Below are positions 45,628-47,331 of a stretch of DNA of 47,331 nucleotides, in pieces (within the stretch, counting starts at the first letter, position 1; the number at the start of each line of letters is the position of its first letter). The DNA comes from Neglectibacter sp. X58 (GTDB lineage: Bacteria; Bacillota; Clostridia; Oscillospirales; Acutalibacteraceae), in the NCBI RefSeq assembly GCF_009936035.1, contig NZ_QWEO01000018.1, positions 1-47,331 on the forward strand, written 5' to 3'. The translations under genes were made by a program, and so were the position numbers. The notes under the pieces are model-generated. The model was not told where the DNA came from, made no database searches, and was given only the letters and a program-made list of their open reading frames with translations.

Positions 45628-47094
45628 ATGGCAAACGTGCAGGCAAGAAGGAACAAAGAGGGCCGGGTTATATCTTACAGCATCAGGGTTTACCGGGGAC
45701 GGGATCCAGGCACCGGGAAGCAGCTTACACCCTATGCCAGCACCTGGAAGGTGCCGGAGGGCTGGGGGGAAAAGCGCGCCCGCCGGGAGGCCCAGCGGCA
45801 GGCAGTTTTATTTGAGCAGCGGTGCAGGCAGGGGGCTGTGGCTGACGGCAGGGAAACCTTCGGGGACTATGCCGAGTATGTGCTGAACTGGAAGGCCAGC
45901 ATGGGCATGAAACACCTGACGGAAGTGCATTACAGGCAGAACCTGGAGCGGGTGCTGCCCACCTTAGGCCCCATGCGCCTGCGGGACATCCGGCCCCAGC
46001 ACCTGAATAAATTATATCAGGCCCTGTCCGGCCCCCAGGCCAGGGCGGACAACGAACGCGCCCAGGCAAAGCCCCAGCTTTGGAAGGCTTTGGAGGAACG
46101 GGGCCTTTACGGGGATGTGCCGGACGGGGCAGGGAAGCGCATCAGCCTGACGCGGCTGCGCAGGGGGGAAACCGTAAAGCCCAGCACAGCCCAGCGCATT
46201 GCCGAAGCCCTGGGACTGCCGATACAGAACCTTTTCGATATCCTGCGGGAGGAGCGCACCTTGAGCAGCCGCACCGTGATGAACTGCCACTTGCTGGTGT
46301 CCACTGTGCTGGGACAGGCGGAGAAAGAAATGCTGATTCCCTTTAACCCGGCCCGGCGGGCCACCCCGCCCCGCCGGGAGGCAGGGGATCCCAACTATTT
46401 CCAGGAGGACGAGGTGGGGCAGATTTTGCAGGCCCTGGAAAGCGAGCCTTTAAAGTGGCGGGCTGCTGTATACCTGCTGCTGGTGTCTGGATGCAGGCGG
46501 GGGGAGCTTCTGGGGCTGAAATGGGAGAAGATCGACTGGGAGCGGGGCACCATCCGCATAGACTGCGCCATGCAGTACGCCGTTGACAGGGGCGTATACG
46601 AAAGCACCCCCAAGACAAAGGACTCTGTGCGAACCCTGCGCCTGCCGGAGGAGGCCTTCGCCCTGCTGGAGGAGTACCGCCAGTGGCAGGAGGCATATAG
46701 GAAAGAGCTGGGGGAGAGGTGGAAAGAGGCGCCCTATGTGTTTACCGGGGAGCATGGCGGCCCTATGAACCCTTCCCAGCTTGGCAACTGGCTTACCCGC
46801 TTTGAAAAGCGCCACAACCTGCCCCACTTAAACCCCCACGCCTTCCGCCACACCATGACGAGCCTCCTGCTTTTCAGCGGCGTGGACAGCATCAGCGTCA
46901 GCCATCGGCTGGGCCATTCCAGCGTTGCCACCACCACCAGCATTTACGGCCATCTTATGAAGCAGGCCGAGGACAAGATTAGCGGGAAAATGGAGGAATT
47001 GCTGGATTCCGCCCGCCGCAGCGCCCAAAGCACCAACCAAGTGCCTCTGGAGGAAAATTCAACAGAAAATGGAAAAAAAGACCCGGTTGAATAA
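45628..47094 (+). CDS. Tyrosine site-specific integrase with inserted helix-turn-helix
   Basis: 488 aa. N-terminal arm-binding region (about 1-60), core-binding domain (about 75-240) and catalytic domain (about 255-450) with R290 in GCRRGE, K331 region, H404-x-x-R407 in HAFRHT, H430 in LGH, and nucleophile Y440 in TSIYGHL. All catalytic residues are present. Residues about 146-207 interrupt the core-binding domain and look like an XRE-type HTH (ISLTRLRRGETVKPSTAQ, then IAEALGLPIQNLFD), after which LSSRTVMNCHLLVSTVLGQA resumes. Such integrases occur in Clostridial integrative elements. No excisionase or cargo lies in view. ATG 45628 chosen by AAAGGGGAG. Confidence 0.9.
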   Translation: MANVQARRNKEGRVISYSIRVYRGRDPGTGKQLTPYASTWKVPEGWGEKRARREAQRQAVLFEQRCRQGAVADGRETFGDYAEYVLNWKASMGMKHLTEVHYRQNLERVLPTLGPMRLRDIRPQHLNKLYQALSGPQARADNERAQAKPQLWKALEERGLYGDVPDGAGKRISLTRLRRGETVKPSTAQRIAEALGLPIQNLFDILREERTLSSRTVMNCHLLVSTVLGQAEKEMLIPFNPARRATPPRREAGDPNYFQEDEVGQILQALESEPLKWRAAVYLLLVSGCRRGELLGLKWEKIDWERGTIRIDCAMQYAVDRGVYESTPKTKDSVRTLRLPEEAFALLEEYRQWQEAYRKELGERWKEAPYVFTGEHGGPMNPSQLGNWLTRFEKRHNLPHLNPHAFRHTMTSLLLFSGVDSISVSHRLGHSSVATTTSIYGHLMKQAEDKISGKMEELLDSARRSAQSTNQVPLEENSTENGKKDPVE

Positions 47095-47201
47095 AAGTTG
47101 AACGCGGCAGGAGGCATAGTTCCTAAAAAAGGAAAAATATGGAAGGTAAAAAGCCGGTTTTTAGCCTAAAATCACGAAAAGCTGGTTGAATGAAAATTGA
47201 A
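47085..47201 (+). repeat. Direct repeats after the integrase gene
   Basis: GGTTGAATAAAAGTTGAA (47085-47102, overlapping the stop) and GGTTGAATGAAAATTGAA (47184-47201) agree at 16 of 18 bases. AATTCAAC at 47056-47063 is a partial inverted copy. They may be integrase arm sites or an attachment-site remnant. Confidence 0.5.
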
Positions 47202-47331
47202 TTTCCCGGGGAAACAGGAGGTGCGGCTCCTCTGGAAAGCCCAGATTTTCAGCGGCTTTTCGGGCATTTGCCCTTCTGCAAGTGTGAGTTTATAGATAAC
47301 TTCCACTCGCCGGCGGAGCGGGGAGGAGGGG
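47202..47331. other. Terminal intergenic sequence
   Basis: No gene or RNA recognised before the window ends. Confidence 0.4.

Noticed and set aside
47200-47215. Noc box in ATTTCCCGGGGAAAC
   Set aside because: An extra G breaks the palindrome spacing and the last base differs; weaker than the 24494 site.

Overview
The window is the replication-origin region of a spore-forming, fairly GC-rich Clostridia-type Firmicute; an Oscillospirales/Ruminococcaceae-like gut anaerobe is my inference. The evidence is the set dnaA, dnaN, rpmH, rnpA, yidC, jag, mnmE, mnmG, rsmG, noc, parA and parB, a SleB-type spore cortex hydrolase, SigA-type promoters and strong AGGAGG-type ribosome sites. Genes left of dnaA are mostly on the minus strand and genes to the right mostly on the plus strand, as expected for two arms diverging from oriC.

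Left arm (1-8100): sleB (+); then, leftward, rpmH, rnpA, yidD, yidC, jag, mnmE, recF, remB and an NAD-dependent epimerase. Origin (8100-10215): the rpmH and dnaA promoters diverge around an inverted pair of DnaA boxes. Between dnaA and dnaN lies a dense cluster of TTTTCCACA-like boxes, then a GC-rich spacer, a DnaA-trio tract and AT-rich DNA, a complete candidate unwinding site.

Right arm (10216-28600): dnaN, rlbA, mnmG, rsmG, a GNAT gene, noc, parA, parB and serS. A perfect parS lies inside mnmG and a one-mismatch parS lies before parA. Next come an AraC regulator and MFS exporter (minus), guaB, tRNA-Met and tRNA-Glu, a lipoprotein, a LUD protein / TIM-barrel isomerase / MATE operon, and a zinc-ribbon membrane protein.

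Distal right arm (28600-47331): gyrB and gyrA, a zinc-binding (CZB) chemoreceptor behind a long leader, a minus-strand DUF1015 / Nudix / lipoprotein group, a four-gene Gld-like ABC operon, an orphan substrate-binding lipoprotein and a tyrosine recombinase with a helix-turn-helix inserted in its core-binding domain.

Compared with Bacillus subtilis, recF-remB and mnmG-rsmG-noc-parAB have exchanged arms. One inversion symmetric about oriC explains this, with gyrBA needing a second event. Other points of note: a ParB paralogue carrying the four Noc specificity residues; a near-perfect four-way-junction palindrome between noc and parA; and a family of dispersed two-hairpin intergenic repeats whose stems covary between copies. 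I found no CRISPR array, insertion sequence, rRNA or defence system.
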